This document shows, one piece after another, positions 51,553-62,851 of a DNA stretch of 64,000 nt. Under the pieces are notes generated by a model. It searched no databases. It worked only from the letters and a program-made list of their open reading frames with translations, and had not been told where the DNA came from. This stretch comes from Symbiodinium sp. CCMP2592 (taxonomy: Eukaryota; Sar; Dinophyceae; Suessiales; Symbiodiniaceae). Every line of letters starts with the position of its first letter. The stretch's first letter is position 1. The stretch spans positions 235,321-299,320 of the forward strand of contig CAJNDT010000133.1 in the NCBI GenBank assembly GCA_905221615.1, given 5' to 3'. A program made the position numbers and the translations under genes.

Positions 51553-54216
51553 ATGACAGAGATGGCCCATGGCTGGGCTGACTTACAGGAAGAGTTGCTT
51601 TCTTCTCAAGAGTCTCTGGCCGAGTTGTCAGAGATTGCAGATGCTTGCAGATCAGAGACATCAACTTCAGATTCTTTGCCTGACTGCAGTTTGTGGTGGG
51701 TGAACCAGATCAAATGTCATAGCAGTGGATATGAAAGGCCACTGCCACCAAAGCAAGCGATAACATTGCTGTCAGCTTGCTCGGCATCCTGCGCAGAGTG
51801 CATGGTGCTCAAGGCGCTGGGTCGGGCGGCAATTGCAGATTCTAGATTCTGGAGAGCAGGGCTGGGTTTGGGTGGCAGTGTGAATGTTTTATGATTCATA
51901 CGAGAGTCTGCAGGAAGCACTGCTCAGTAAACATGTCTCTGAACATCCATCTGTACATGCCACTTTCAGTTTCATGTCTTGACGCTGGCGACCTTTGTGG
52001 ACATTGACACGGTAATGATGCTTCAACCCTGCTGTGCTGCTGCTACTGGTACTGGTAACTGGTAGCTGATAGCCGATAGCTGCTACTCAAAGCTGCTGCT
52101 TGTTGGCACAGTAGCTCAGTAGTTGTAGCTGCTCACAGGTTGCTTTGTAGTACACAGTTAGTAAGATGGATAGTGATTGTTCTTGTTACTGCTACTGCGA
52201 CTGATCAATGACTTCAGGCTAGCGGCTTGTGACTAGTGAAAATAGTGTCTGACCCGTGACTAGTGACTAGTGACCAGAGTATAAACAACATGTACCAGCT
52301 TCACTCGACTCTGCGACTCTAGCTGGACCTGGACTTACTTGTACCGGCACCTTCCTAAGCCCCCTTTGACCTCTTGACCCTTTGGTGCTGCAGGCCTTGG
52401 GAATCCCCTTCACTTGCGTGAGCACGTCAGAGCCACAGAAGGCCTTCCGCGCTTTCCAGGCTGCAAATCCTGATTTCTGTATCCAGCACATGCATCATAC
52501 AATGGGAGATCAGACGATGGGTGCGGCTTGCAGTTTGCATCCTGAGAATGAGGAGTGCCTGATTCCGGAAAGCCCTTCTTTGGCAGTGTTCGGCACTCCA
52601 TGTCCCCCATACAGCATGTTTCGATGCAAAAGGGAGGTCGCAGGAAGTGTTCGCTCACACAGGGCATATGATGTGATGTTCAAAGACTCCATAGACTGGT
52701 TGCGGACTCATCAGCCAGCAGCTGCCATCGCTGAGCAAGTTGCCGGTTTCGCTGCTAGTGAGTCCAACGATGTCAGCGAAAGCCCCCTGGACAGGTCGGC
52801 TCCTCAGTCAGTTAAGTTCACTGCTGAGCTGCTGCTGCTGCTGCTACTGATACTGCTACAGTACAGTATCTCAGTAGCTGCTACTGCTGCAGTTGCTCCT
52901 GCTACAGTGCTAGAGCTGCTAAACTGCTAGAGTGCTGCTACAGTGCAACAATGTACTACAGTGCTACGGTTAGCTAGCCGCTACCGGTTAGCTGTGTTTA
53001 GCTTGAGTTTGGTTGAGGCTCGGGTTTCAGATGTTTGCTGACGGTGACAGTTCACAGTTCAGTCAGTACTGACAATTCTCAGTCCTCGTCACAGCTGTCA
53101 CTGTCAGAGTCAGCAAAATGCAGCAACTCGCCGCTACTCACTAGTCACTAGTCGTCATTAGTAACTAGTAAAAAGTACCAATGTTCTAGTAACTGTAACT
53201 CGTAGTAACTAGTGACTGGTGTCACGAGTGGCTGTCACTAGTGTTCACTTGTGATGATGGCTGCACGGCCACTGCGGCTACTGACTTCTGCGCTGTGGTG
53301 GCTACTCAGCTACCTCGCTGTGTTGCTAGCTGCTAGCTGAAAGCTGTCAAAAGGTCGCTAGTCATGCCTGTGTTATGTTTGGTTCTCCACCATCACGCAC
53401 TGTTCACGATGCTAGCTAGCTAGCTGCTGCTGACCATGACACAAGCTGGCACATATTTGATTAATTGCACTTAGTTGAGTTTTGCTGTTGGCGTCCACTT
53501 GTTTCTATTGATTCTAGTGACTAGTGACTGGTGTTTTTTTCGTAAATTCTAGTGATTCGAGTGAGCTTCCGATGACCTCTGCCAACATACTCACTCCAAT
53601 ACATCTCAACTGATAGCTCAGCGGCTGCTTGAAGCCAGCTTGCGAGTTCAACAACGACATAATGATTCACATAATGACATGGATGACATAGGAGGTGTCC
53701 AACCCCGCAAAGCTTCCAGAAACTGAACAAGCTCCACATCTTAGTCAGTCTTAGAGTCTTAGCTCAGCAGGTCAAAAGCCCAATTCCTTTCCATGCAGGT
53801 ACATGACTCTGCTTCGTGATGCTGGCTTTCCTCACGGCGGTTACCATGTCCACATCCAGCACATGGACATGAGCACATTTGTGCAAGTTTCGAGGCCAAG
53901 GACAGCCAGGGCTGCAGGTTAACGGTTAGTTAATAGTTAAAGGTTCAGTGCCATTATCATTATCATTATCAGTATATCAGTAACATCAGTATCATCCTAA
54001 GCTGATCATTAGCCACGCTGGAAGTCAACAAGCCTGCTGCTGCTAAGTTTGAAGGGCTGTGTGGTTTATACAGAGTCACTGAGTGGTGAGTAGTGACTAG
54101 TGAGACTAGTGAGCTGAGTAGTGAGCACTGACTATATTAACTGTTGTGTACTGGACACTCTGGGTTTCAGCGGCCTTTGGGTTGGCGAATACTCAGAAGT
54201 CTGAGTGTCTTGGCAG
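51553..54216 (+). CDS. C5-cytosine DNA methyltransferase, catalytic half (motifs I-VIII)
   Basis: Exons 51553-51813, 52394-52794, 53799-53917 and 54171-54216 join in phase. Exon 1 has ITLLSACSASCAECMVLK at the cofactor-binding (motif I) position. Exon 2 continues ALGIPFTCVSTSEPQKAF, then motif IV AVFGTPCPPYSMF with the catalytic Cys, then DVMFKDSIDWL and IAEQVAGF at the position of motif VI (normally ENV). Exon 3 gives RYMTLLRDAGFPHGGYHVHI and FVQVSRPR, the motif VII-VIII region. Exon 4 reads AAFGLANTQKSECLG. The first intron has a GC donor (AAG|GCGCTG) and the others GT. The enzyme would methylate cytosine in DNA in the nucleus. Motif I lacks the usual F-x-G-x-G, so activity is uncertain. 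Its C-terminal part is 9 kb downstream. Confidence 0.65.
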
Positions 54217-54219
54217 GTC

Positions 54220-54995
54220 CAGAGTCCAGGTACACCAGGTACAGGTATGGCAGGTAAGGTATGGTATCGGTACAGGTACAGTGCAGGTTTTCGGATATTC
54301 AGAGGAGAATGAGGGCTCCATAGTTCGACATTCTCCAGTTTCTACAGTGTAAATTGTACATTGTACATGGGTTCTCATGTTGTGCAGCGGTGCAGTGTCT
54401 GTGTGCGCCAGTGTGCGCATGTGGCCAATTGCTGTGTCACTGTGTGTGCAGGTGTGTGTGTGTGTGCCTGTGGGCCTGTGGCACTGTGCTGTAGCTGTAG
54501 CTGTGTGTAGCTGCAGCTGTGGCTCATCAGCTTGCTGAATGAAGGCCAGCTGAGCTCAGCTAGCCAATCAAGGCTTACCGGCATACCACAAGCCACAAGC
54601 TTGACTGCTGAGCATAACGGTATAACGAGCCTAACAGGGCCTAACAGGTACTCACACTTACACCTGACTGATTTCAGCAGTTAATGCTGTTATAGTGACT
54701 ATTATAGTGTTACTGATTACTTACTGAGTACTGGTAGTAACCGCAGTAACCCTGGTAGTAACTAATTTGTTAGCAATATAGTTATAAACATACTGAGTTT
54801 ACATAATGACATCGTGTCCCTGCTTCAAACGCTGCTGCTAATAACAAGCTGTTCATATGCAGGTGACTGTGAGTGAGTCCAGGTTCATGCTACTGCTATG
54901 AGGTTAAGTAGTCAAAGTAGTCGCACTACGTCTATCGTCCTTCACACTTCGAACTCAGTTGAGATGGGTCATGAATGATGATGGTTGGGCTTCTG
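54220..54995. other. intron-like, microrepeat-rich DNA
   Basis: GTGTGTG, GCTGTAGCTGTAG and AGGTAC words dominate. An exon linking 54,216 to 55,002 is needed for phase (its length should be 2 more than a multiple of 3) but I could not identify it. Confidence 0.4.
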
Positions 54996-55001
54996 TTGCA
55001 G

Positions 55002-58000
55002 AGCCTTTGCAGCCAGCTGCACCCCCGGCCGCCAAGCGAGCCCGGGGTAGACCGCGGAAGCCAGAGCAAGGTGTGGCAGCAACAACTTCCAGAGATTCCT
55101 GTGATTCCAGTGCTGTGCAGGGCCGTGGCGGCTACAGTCCTGGTTCAGTGGTTGATCGTGTGCTTGCAGTGGGAGGCAACATCTTAGGAAGACTTGGATC
55201 GTTATTTCAACGCAGGCTTTGGAATGCGTTGTGCAAACATGTTGCTGCTCCGGCCATCCCCGAAAGGAAGCCGCAAGACAACCCTGCTGCCTTTCTGGTA
55301 GAGTCGATGCCGCTTTTAAATATCTCGACACAGCAGAAGGTCCTGCCAAGAGCCGGCAACAAGGAGACTTTGAGCTTGGACGAGAAGCGCGTAGCCACTT
55401 GTTCGTTACTGTTTGCAGGCCAAATGGTGGGATTCATGATGGCAAGATGCTTGGAAGTAACCTCCCTTCCAAACTGTAACTGGAAATTGGTTGCTCTGCT
55501 GAAGCGCAGGAGATACGACGAAACACCGACTCGCATATCACTGCGGGAGAAGAGGAGTGTCAGGGCGTCCGAGAAAGAGTTTGGCAAGCAAAAAGTCACA
55601 ACAGAATGTGCCAAAGTCTTCCAGACTGAGCTTGGTTTGGGGCTTGTTTTGGCCAACAAGTCGTCAGGGCAAAGTTTGTTGATGCGGTTCACGATGCCCA
55701 CAATCATGAGCTGCGTCGACAGTGCTTCTGCGGAGAACGTGAAGCGCACACAGCTGGAGGCAGAGGCATTAATTGCATCCTTGGACGAGATCCAGAGCAA
55801 AGTTGGCCATGTCTTTTCGCTGCCTTGTACAGATCGGGCATCCTCCAACATAAAGGCTGAGAATGACATTGGGAGCCAAAGCGCAAGTGCTGTGAACTGC
55901 CACTTCCTGTGCCAGGTCCACAAAGCATCCCAAGTTCAGTCAAAACAATTTGACCATTGCGAGAGACATATATCCGGGCTTCTTCACTGCGCCCTGGCCA
56001 TGCGCGGGGCTGGGACCCGGGGTGAACTCCGGAAGATGCTCTTCGAAATCATCGAATCAAGGCTCAGCATTCACTTGGGTGAGGCACCACCCCAATATGC
56101 AGAGCATCGAAACTGTGTGTTGGACCTCTATGTCAATGGTAAGTACAACCAACATGGGAAATCTCCACAGAAGCGATTGGCATTGCAGAGATGCATCCTT
56201 TCATACTTCTTCCCAGGAAACATCCAGGATGAGAATGTCGTCGAATTCTATGTGAGGGAACCAACTTCGCGACAAGAGGTTCTTTCTTGGTACAAGCAAT
56301 GGGCCATCCCTATGCTGTTGCCGAGCGTTTGCCCGATCTACCCTAGGTCCAGATGGATAGGTGGTGAGTGCAGCTTGAACTGGGCAGGCCTGCTCTGCTC
56401 CTTTCACAACTTGTTGAAACCCTTGATGCTGAAGTTCGGAGCTCCTCGTGGATTTCCCGCCCCAGCAGAAGCACCCAGGACTTCAGCAACCTTGCACACA
56501 TTTCAAAGTGGCTGGGATTGTGTTGCAGTGCCTGCAGAGGTCCGGCCTGACGAGTCTCATGAGTCTGAGCATCAAACTGATGCACCTGATCTTGAAGCTG
56601 AAGGTTGGGCCAACTCAGTGGATTACAACCCTTTTCTGGCTGCCGACAGTGAGCGGGACTTGCTGGACAGGGCAACCGGCAATGTGGACTGGCAGCGCTT
56701 AAATGCATCAATGAAGCTTCGGGCCGCACGGTGGGCCGATCGTCCCGATGTTGGTGCTGCCCTCATCTGCATGAGGAGCTGCATGGAGCCGTGCCTCCAC
56801 CTGATGCACAGTTTGTTGGAGCTGGCATCCTTGAAATTCGACAGGAAACAGCAAAGTCTGGTGGCTCGAGGCAAAGTGCGTGACTACCGAGTTGTGGCAG
56901 TTGCAAACTTGACAGTGAGGGTCTTCCAAATGATCAATGGCAAGTTCCGTGACACAGTTCGAGCTTTGCCCTTGCAGCACATGACACGCAGGACCCGAGT
57001 TCTGCTTTTCAGGATGCTCTCGAGGGCAGGTGGTGGGATCAACATGCTCATGGGCCGCGACCAAGGATATCCCTTCAGGCTTTTTCATTTGCTCCTGTCA
57101 GGGCAGGTGGAGAAGATCTTTCAAGATCCTGTTTGCTTGTATGATGAGCTTACCACCAAACTGCTCATGAAGTTTCCAGATTCTAAAGCTTTGACATCGC
57201 TGGAGGGATCATCTGTCGTGGAAGCTCTTGCAGAGATGATTTCTGTGGACATCGCTGGAGTAGAAGCTCGACATGCTGCTGCTCGCAGAATCAACAGCAT
57301 TCGTTCATGCCAAGCTCACACGATGAGTTTCGAATCCTTATCCTCCTTGACAATCACACGAAGTCTGGTTAAACACCGCCTCGATTGGTTGGAAGCCAGG
57401 GGCCTTTTGCCTCCCAAGGAGAAAAGGAGAAGGCGGCGAGAGGCGAAGGAGAAAAAGTTCCATTGTGGTGGTGGGGCATGGAGAGCTTTTCTTCACCTGA
57501 AGAAGGGTGGCTTTGCCAAGAGCAAGGCCCTGAGTCCACTGTACCAGCAGATCAAATCTCAGGGTCTGCAAGAGTGGCAAGACTTGAAAGAGATTGGGAA
57601 GATGGGCACTGTGTCAAGCAGAGCCGGGCATGCCTCATTTGGCAAGAGGAAGTTTGCTGGCAAGAAGCAATTGCAAGCCATTGCTGCTCCCAAAGCCTTG
57701 GAGCAACAGCTATGTCGGGTGGCGCAGGCTTGCAGCCAGGAAGCTTTGCGAGACAAGGAGGATTGGCAGCAGACAGTGGCTAGTGTTGCAAAGCATGCAA
57801 GTGAAGAATGCGGCCGTCTTGTTTCGCTAGGCCATGCTGCAAATGATGGGGGGACGCCTGTGACCAATCCAGCAGCGCTGCTGGCCAAATCCATGGCGCC
57901 CTCGATGCTGCCTTTGTCTTTGTCTGGATCCATGCTTTCCAGAGGGCTCCCAGCTGCAGAGGTTCCAGACACTGAGGTGGATGGGTTGGATGGCTCAAAC

Positions 58001-58102
58001 TCCGGGTCCAAGCCATCTATGCTTTCTGTGGAGTGCCTACCTCCAGTGGCAGAACTTGTCAAGGACGGGATGGTTTCGGCCCCAAGTTCAAGCAGCCTGT
58101 AG
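55002..58102 (+). CDS. AT-hook protein of about 1,030 residues, possible transposase
   Basis: Largest frame in the window, entered after a CTGTTGCAG acceptor and ending TAG at 58,102; no ATG is needed if it is an internal exon. N-terminus: KRARGRPRKPE, an AT-hook for A/T-rich DNA. About 260-300 residues in: LPCTDRASSNIKAEND and NCHFLCQVHKASQVQ, a D ... C-x-x-H spacing reminiscent of hAT-type RNase H-fold transposases. Later: RWIGGECSLNWAGLLCSFHN, GVEARHAAARRINSIRS and a basic KEKRRRRREAKEKK. From memory, multi-copy dinoflagellate proteins share the RW-G ... HN-L and E-RHA-RR blocks. Transposase function is a hypothesis. It could also be a domain inserted into the methyltransferase. Confidence 0.6.
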
Positions 58103-58119
58103 GCTCTAGACTCTAGACT

Positions 58120-58150
<31 letters not shown>
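58120..58150. repeat. (GT)n microsatellite
   Basis: About fifteen GT units a few bases after the stop of the 1,030-residue frame. Confidence 0.95.
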
Positions 58151-58159
58151 TTATGGCTA

Positions 58160-58940
58160 CTTACTACAACCTGTCTTGGTTCAGTAACTGTAGCAACTGT
58201 AGCGCTGTAGCCAGTGTTTAGTCTCAGTGTGTAGGTGAGCCAGTGACTGCCAGTGGCAGAGGTTGACACCCTTCCCCCGACCTGAAACCTGAGCATATAG
58301 CAGGCAGCCATTCTCCGCCAATCACCAGTATGATCAGGACCCAACAGCTGAATAACTGGGACTAGTGACTAGTGACTAGTGGCTACTGAGCGACAATGAC
58401 CAGGACCTAGACTCCTCTACTCGACGTGGCAAACTCAGACTTGGACATACTTTGTCATCTTTTGCAGCCCACCTATCTTGGCGGCTACTGAACTGTGCTA
58501 CATAGATCTGATCTATCAGAATCTATCATCTATCAGCTATCAAAAGAGAGATTGACAGATTAACAATTGTTGACTGCTGATGGCTACCAGTGTAGACAAG
58601 AATGTCTACTAGTAGTTAGTAGAAAATCGTGATTGTATTGGTTGTATTGAATTTTATTGATTGTCGTGTGCCAAAATTGACTTAGCCGGACATAGCCATG
58701 GAGTCGCAGACAAGCAGGGTTTAGGGAGTGTCTGATACTCGTTAATCCATTGTTGAAAGCATTTGTTGAATCACCATCTGGGCTAGACGGCTAGAGTCGG
58801 CTAGAGTCGGCTAGCGGCTAGAGCGCTTGGCAGAGGTTTCTCTTGTTGTTGTTGTTGGTGGTGGTGCTGCTGCTGTTGCTGCACAGATCTAAACCCAATC
58901 CCCAACCTCTGACTCTACTTGATATCATTAAAATACAAAT
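58160..58940. other. intron-like microrepeat DNA
   Basis: ACTAGTGACTAGTGACTAGT, CTATCAGAATCTATCATCTATCA and CGGCTAGAGTCGGCTAG runs. No coding signal. Confidence 0.5.
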
Positions 58941-58951
58941 ACCTCCTCCAG

Positions 58952-59809
58952 CCCCTGAAGGAATTCTTCAGCACTTTGCCCAACAGAAGTGGCTTGCTCA
59001 AAGAGCTCGTGGAGGTCACCCAGTCTCAATCTGCAATGCGTCTGCACTGCGATGCCCCATCTCTGTCTGGGGTGCACAGGGGGCTGGACTTTCATGAGCA
59101 GGAATGTTGCAAAGTTGCAGAGTGTGTTTGTGGCAAGCACGTGACTGCCCAAAGGATTCATGCCAATCTGGTGTCACTTTTCCGCCCTTTCCTGCGGGTC
59201 AAGCCTGCAGCAAAAGCCAAGCCAGACGCCGACAGTGCTCGGCAAGGATCAAAGCCTGCAGTGCAGAAGGGGAAGAAGCCTGTCCCGCGGCTTTTCATGG
59301 AGCAAGGGCTTCTGGTGTTCAAGTTCACAAAGCTGCCGCCAGAGGGACAGATGCCGAGTTTTGACACAAGTGCAGGTTGGGACACAGTCTGCCAAGAACC
59401 TCTTGCGGATGCTGATCAGGACTCCGGACAAGGCGTGGAGCAATCCCACGTGGACGAAAGCATCTGGGTGCATGTTTCATATGCCAATTTTCGGGACTGG
59501 CACTTCAGCTTCCTCCTGTTGGATGAACAGCCTGAGTCCCAGGTAACAACAGATGGTCGGCAACTGACTGTGCTGCGAGTTCCGGAGCCCTCAATTTTCT
59601 TGCGGGACACTGTGGCATTCAAACAGAGATTTGATCTCAAGTTTGCTTGGAAGGCTGCGATGTATATCATCTTTGTTGACGACAGCGAGCTGGCTCCATT
59701 AGACATGGCGCCTGAGGTTGTTGAAGTGCTTCGGCTGGCCTCTGTTCCGGAGCTGCTTGTGTGGAAGGCTACTGTTGGTTGCAGCGAAGTGTGTTTTCAC
59801 ATGTGGTGA
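58952..59809 (+). CDS. 285-residue frame, probable exon
   Basis: Entered after a CCTCCTCCAG acceptor (PLKEFFSTLPNRSGLLKELV) and ending ...EVCFHMW TGA at 59,809. A basic linker KPAAKAKPDADSARQGSKPA and KKPVPR separates two ordered parts. HEQECCKVAECVCGKHVTAQ has four Cys and a His that could bind zinc; SIWVHVSYANFRDWHFSFLL and FAWKAAMYIIFVDDSELAPL look like a folded beta-rich domain. No family was recognised. It follows the AT-hook frame in the same direction and may be part of the same protein. Confidence 0.5.
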   Translation, partial: PLKEFFSTLPNRSGLLKELVEVTQSQSAMRLHCDAPSLSGVHRGLDFHEQECCKVAECVCGKHVTAQRIHANLVSLFRPFLRVKPAAKAKPDADSARQGSKPAVQKGKKPVPRLFMEQGLLVFKFTKLPPEGQMPSFDTSAGWDTVCQEPLADADQDSGQGVEQSHVDESIWVHVSYANFRDWHFSFLLLDEQPESQVTTDGRQLTVLRVPEPSIFLRDTVAFKQRFDLKFAWKAAMYIIFVDDSELAPLDMAPEVVEVLRLASVPELLVWKATVGCSEVCFHMW

Positions 59810-59814
59810 TCTCT

Positions 59815-60228
59815 TGTTGTTTCAGTGTCCAGTTATTAGACTGACTAGTTTCCGCTGCCACTAGTAGTTACATTAGTTATCATAAGTCACAGTCATTACC
59901 CAGTTAGTCAGTTAGTCACTGTTAGTTAAGTTAGTTAGCTAGGTCGCTGGGTTAGTTAGCTCTTATCAGCACAGCTGAGTAGCTAGCAGCTAGCAGTTAT
60001 GTCATTTTTGTTACCGCAACAGTCATAACATTATGGAAGCAGATGCATAGGCTGCAAGTAGAGTCAAGTGCGCATGGAGGGAGTAAGGCTCGGTAATAAA
60101 TTGAGACTAAATCACTAAGTCACTAAGTCACTAAGTGGCTCAGAAATACAATTTTCCGGTATTCAATAGTCAATAGTCAGGAGCGATAGTTTGATAAACA
60201 TGCTTCAATTCTGCTGTTTTTTGCCTTG
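59815..60228. other. intron-like microrepeat DNA
   Basis: GTTAGTTAGCTAGG, CACTAAGTCACTAAGTCACT and TAGCAGCTAGCAG words. No coding signal. Confidence 0.5.
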
Positions 60229-60231
60229 CAG

Positions 60232-61169
60232 TCTCTGATCAGGGTGCGATGGAGGAAAAGAGACTGCAGAAGCTGTATGGCACGAAGAAGCGCAGTGGTG
60301 GAAAACCGAGAAAAAGAAAGAACAAGAGTTCATCTTCTCGACCTTTGAAGAAGCCGCGCCAGCTTGGAGCAGCTGCTGCTGCACCTGACGATGCTGAAGC
60401 TGCTGATGGTGCCGACAATGCCGCTGCAGCCGAGGACAGTGAAGGAACTGATTCCCAGGCTTCTTCGGAGGCCGAGGCATTGTCCGATGATGATGCTCCA
60501 GTCGCTCCATGGATTCTCAGACAGATTGATGTGGTAGAGGCTGCCAAGGCTGCCAAAGCCAAGGCCAAGCCAAAGAGTTTGGCCCAGAAGATCAGCAAAT
60601 GGCTGCCGAAGCGTGGGCCCAGATTTGGTGGCGACACTGGAGGGGGAGATGGGCCTGCAGGGCCAGCTGCATCAGCAGAACCGGCATCGTCGTCGACCGA
60701 CCCCATGCCAGCTCGTGCAAATCCTCCTCCAGCCGAATCTGCAGAAGATGGCGATGAAGCCCTCCAAGTGGCAACTTCTGGCAGGAAGCGGTCCTACCTC
60801 GAGCAAACGTGTGATATTGATGGTTTTGGTTCCATTCACTTCTATCCACCAGCCCAAAACTTTGTTGCTTTCTGCCGCCAAAAAGGCCATGAAGACTGCA
60901 GAAAATCCAGGACATGCAAGCCATCAACTTTACCTGCCCGTGCAGGGCAGGGCAGACCTCTTGGACTGCTGGCTCAGTGGCTTTTCTGCGGCAAGGACCA
61001 TTCCACTCGAGAGGCTCACCAAGCTCCTAAGCTGTTGTCATCCTTTACACAAGCTGAACGATTGTCGGCCCGGCAACGCTTCTTGAAGCTCCCTGGTGCA
61101 GAGGCGATGGCCCGCAACGAGCGGGTGAGAAGGGAGGATGAAGCTGAAGAGCCGGATCGAGTTCCATAA
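60232..61169 (+). CDS. Lys/Ala/acid-rich frame of about 310 residues, probable exon
   Basis: Acceptor TTGCCTTGCAG, then SDQGAMEEKRLQKLYGTKKR and a basic stretch (RKRKNKSSSSRPLKKPRQLG), an Ala/Asp/Glu-rich disordered region, KAAKAKAKPKSLAQKISKWL, and an ordered C-terminus: SYLEQTCDIDGFGSIHFY, GQGRPLGLLAQWLFCGKD and ERLSARQRFLKLPGAEAM. It ends EEPDRVP TAA. The GRPLG-L--WL and R--FL-LPGAEA blocks are ones I recall from repetitive dinoflagellate proteins. An internal ATG at 60,249 could start a separate protein. Confidence 0.52.
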
Positions 61170-61378
61170 AGCGGCTCCCATGACAACATCAGATGCTCGG
61201 TACGCGTGTTGCAGTGCTTTGCCCATGAAGAGAAAAAAAGCAACTCAGCACTGCCAATTTTGCCAGATTCAGTGATGCTCAGCACTTGCCAAACTAGCAG
61301 CTAGCCGGGAATCCCCTTTGCATATGCAATCCCACCAATCCACTCTCAGATTAGATCAGATATGTGTTCCGGCAGGAT

Positions 61379-62494
61379 CTACATGGTGCTGCTGAGGAAG
61401 GACATCTACTCTGCAGATGATGCGACCAAGCTGAGTTGCATCATGCAGGCGCTTTGGGCTGCAGTGATTGCAGTGAATATGAAAGTTGCCAGCTGTTTGA
61501 GCATGCAGCAGGTGGTTAAAGTTTCGGCCATCATGTCAGTTGCAACATGAGTCTGAGTACAGTGTACAGTGTAAAGCAAAGGCTAAGTCGGCTAAGTCGG
61601 TTGAGGGATGTTAATCTGCTAATCAGTGTGTTTGCTGCATATGAGGAGATCTTGGATGGCCAAAAGGAGGTGCCTCCAGCGTCTATTCGTGAGCTTATGA
61701 TGCAGCCTGACCATCCACAATATGAGAAGAACCTGGAGATTCTTGCAAAGCAAGGGGCGAAGAAGGCCTGGCAAGCTGGGATTGGGTGGGCATGTCAAGG
61801 GTCACAATTTCTGTCACATTTCCTGCTGATTCACATTTCCCGTCACATTTTTCGAACCATGGATTTTCCAGTGCTTTCAGGGCCACATTTTCGGAGCTTT
61901 TTTTTCACATTTGATTCACATTTGATTCACATTTTTTTCACATTTTTTTTCACATTTTTTTCACATTTTTTTTGCATTTTCCCTAGGGAGTGACCACTTT
62001 TCGGCCCAGGCCAGGGCGGGCTGGCATGGGGGGTCTGGGGGCGGTGAACGGGGGGGGCCGGGCACTCCCCGCACCAGCCCAGGGGCCCAGGCCTGGGGCC
62101 CCGGCCAGGGCCAAGGCAACGTGAGGATTGGGGCCGGGCCGGGCGTGGGGTCTGTATTCTGGAGCTGTGGCCTGGGGTGGTTGGGGCGCCTTGCTTTGAG
62201 ATGTTGAGGGAGGGGGCACAGGTTATGGGTGCGGGCCCGGGGCTTTGGGGCCCAAACTTTGGGGTGCACAGGTTGCTTACTGACTGATAAGTGGTTGGGG
62301 ACTTTCCGGGCACAAAAGGTTGCTTATGCTGATGGGTGGTTTAGGCTTCAGGGTTGCAGAACAGCTCCATACAGAGTTTGATTTGGGTCCCTTTGGGGCC
62401 TGCATTGTCTTGAGGAAGCTTAGCGGCTTAGCTGCGTTGCGTTGTTTGTTCAGTCTTGCAGCTTGAGTTCTTGGAAGCGTACAAGCAAGGCCAG
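61379..62494 (+). CDS. three small exons leading into the methyltransferase C-terminus
   Basis: Exon near 61,379-61,452 (after TTCCGGCAG) reads IYMVLLRKDIYSADDATKLS-CIMQ up to a GC donor. Exon 61627-61765 (after AATCAG) reads VFAAYEEILDGQKEVPPASI and RELMMQPDHPQYEKNLEILA-KQGAKK up to a GC donor. Exon 62462-62494 (after CTTGCAG) reads LEFLEAYKQGQ up to a GC donor and joins in phase to the exon at 63,146. The join between the first and second is not in phase as drawn, so one boundary may be wrong. The region would form the variable target-recognition part of the enzyme. Confidence 0.42.
61795..61982 (-). repeat. TCACATTT array
   Basis: About twelve TCACATTT words, opposite in orientation to the AAATGTGA array at 46.2-46.6 kb, ending in T-rich CACATTTTTTTT runs. 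Confidence 0.85.
61984..62275. other. very GC-rich block
   Basis: GGGGGCC/CCGGGC-rich segment, proline-rich in minus-strand frames, sharply different from the AT-richer introns around it. No coding motif. Confidence 0.6.
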
Positions 62495-62710
62495 GCAGAC
62501 TGTGACTATCAGATCATGGATGATCATAGTTGTTCATGTTGTGCTGCATGTTTCCCTTGGGCCTTGGGCTGATTTGCTTCGGCATGCGTTGTCAGAGTCT
62601 GTCGGGGTTTGCCAGAAGTCAATGTAGGAATGTAGGCTGTGCAGGTCAGTGCTTTGTTGAACAGATGTGCATGCCCAAGAGTCCAAGTCCAAGAGCCAAA
62701 AATCAATAAT

Positions 62711-62761
62711 TTAGAAGCTGCCCGCACCCTGTAATAGTGCCATAAGGATTATATTAATATT

Positions 62762-62800
<39 letters not shown>

Positions 62801-62851
62801 GGCCCTATTGTATTCCTATTATACCACTATTACAGGGTGGGGGCAGCTTCT
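62711..62851. mobile_element. MITE with AT core and 9-10 bp target duplication
   Basis: Terminal inverted repeats of about 27 bp: TTAGAAGCTGCCCGCACCCT then GTAATAGTG at the left and CACTATTACAGGGTGGGGGC then AGCTTCT at the right. AATCAATAAT flanks both sides (62,701-62,710 and 62,852-62,861). The core is (AT)n. A 9-10 bp target duplication suggests mobilisation by a Mutator-like transposase, by analogy. It lies in the last intron of the methyltransferase. Confidence 0.8.
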
